Shown here piece after piece: positions 63,546 to 64,000 of a DNA stretch of 64,000 nucleotides. Source of the stretch: Lachnospiraceae bacterium MD335 (GTDB lineage Bacteria; Bacillota; Clostridia; Lachnospirales; Lachnospiraceae); contig KE159617.1 of NCBI GenBank assembly GCA_000403335.2, positions 62,001 to 126,000 on the forward strand, written 5' to 3'. The notes below the pieces were generated by a model. That model was not told where the DNA came from, ran no database searches, and worked only from the letters and a program-made list of their open reading frames with translations. The translations under genes and the position numbers were made by a program. The stretch's first letter is position 1; every line of letters begins with the position of its first letter.

Positions 63546-64000
63546 ATGGCAAAAAAACAAGTTGTAATGACTTCAGGCGGCGTGGAAGTTCGTCATAAGC
63601 CTCTAGGACTCCGTATATGGAACAACAGGGGATATTATATCATGTTCCTGCCTGTAGTAATTTTCATGTTGATAATGAACTATTGGCCGATGCTTGGCGT
63701 ACGCTATGCATTTTATGATTATAAGCCGGTAGGAGCCAAAGTATTTGTCGGTTTAGACCATTTTGCAAAGATGTTCGGAACGCCGGCATTTTGGACCGCA
63801 TTCAAAAATACTCTTGAATTGAGTATCATAAAGCTGATTATCACAAATATTTCCGCAGTTGTGGTATCAATCTTCTTAAATGAAATGAAAAATCTGTTTG
63901 CGAAGAAGACTTTGCAGACTATCATATATTTGCCTCACTTTATGTCATGGGCAGTAGTTGCATCGATTTTCAGCTTGTTCCTTTCACCGTCTGCAACCGG
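63546..64000 (+). CDS. Sugar ABC transporter permease (LplB-type), 3' end outside window
   Basis: ATG at 63546 opens a frame that runs off the right edge (151 codons visible). After about 28 hydrophilic residues come the first membrane segment (YYIMFLPVVIFMLIMNYWPM), the conserved GVRYAFYDYKPVG loop, VGLDHFAKMF, and the second and third membrane segments. NYWPMLGVRYAFYDY is typical of LplB/YteP permeases that partner LplA/YtcQ binding proteins, matching the gene upstream. The ribosome site is AAAGGA about 10 bases before the start. Confidence 0.88.
   Translation, partial: MAKKQVVMTSGGVEVRHKPLGLRIWNNRGYYIMFLPVVIFMLIMNYWPMLGVRYAFYDYKPVGAKVFVGLDHFAKMFGTPAFWTAFKNTLELSIIKLIITNISAVVVSIFLNEMKNLFAKKTLQTIIYLPHFMSWAVVASIFSLFLSPSAT

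Noticed and set aside
1-64000. CRISPR arrays, rRNA, tRNA, riboswitches, complete insertion sequences or prophage
   Set aside because: None was recognised on either strand. Sensitive covariance searches were not possible, so small RNAs cannot be excluded.

Overview
The window looks like chromosome of a low-to-mid GC, Gram-positive, anaerobic gut-type Clostridia, most likely a Lachnospiraceae of the Roseburia/Butyrivibrio/Eubacterium type. The basis is gene content and style: hprK-glk-murB-rapZ-whiA order, class III fructose bisphosphatase, an Amt-PII fusion, an aldo/keto reductase carrying a clostridial-type ferredoxin tail, many lipoprotein solute-binding proteins, strong AGGAGG-type ribosome sites and sigma-A promoters. 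The species is not identified. No rRNA, tRNA, CRISPR array, complete insertion sequence or prophage was seen.

Layout. 1-4958 (+): HPr kinase (cut by the window edge), ROK glucokinase, MurB, RapZ, a short WhiA and a lipid kinase. 5150-7130 (-): a YtrA-type GntR regulator with an ABC ATPase and permease, behind an exact YtrA-type operator. 7516-13578 (+): a complete oligopeptide ABC system (OppB, C, D, F and A) whose OppA is circularly permuted. 14021-22204 (+): a 2727-residue secreted surface protein with a 10-G tract near its start. 22412-26133: class III FBPase and, convergent, an alanine/glycine-type symporter. 26528-35159 (+): an SGNH esterase, SpoIID-like and SpoIIQ-like proteins that have lost catalytic residues, an amidohydrolase, a GH9-like lipoprotein, Ddl, MurF and an aldo/keto reductase. 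35466-46538: a sucrose/fructan locus with GH32, LacI regulator, YesL-like pair (-), sugar ABC transporter, GH13_4 enzyme and fructokinase. 46687-53001 (+): a 2104-residue secreted transglutaminase/CAP/Ig protein. 53069-61288: small and housekeeping genes (PsiE-like, a decayed toxin-antitoxin-like pair, cyclophilin, GNAT, Amt-PII, HD-GYP, PlsC, PrcB-like lipoprotein, dihydroorotase). 61687-end (+): another sugar ABC transporter behind a perfect CcpA cre site, cut by the right edge.

How it fits together. HPr kinase at the left edge and the cre site at the right edge are two ends of the same carbon catabolite repression circuit. The sucrose locus would import sucrose or short fructans with the ABC system (the ATPase is not encoded here and is probably shared), split them with the cytoplasmic GH32 and GH13_4 enzymes, and phosphorylate fructose with the PfkB kinase. 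Glucokinase and FBPase serve the same central pool. MurB, Ddl and MurF make peptidoglycan precursors.

Most notable: a circularly permuted peptide-binding lipoprotein, a WhiA lacking about 100 N-terminal residues, a possible slipped-strand phase switch in a giant surface protein, a catalytically dead SpoIID/SpoIIQ-like pair, and dense hairpin arrays between the sugar-transport genes. All calls are from reading the sequence. No database search was run.
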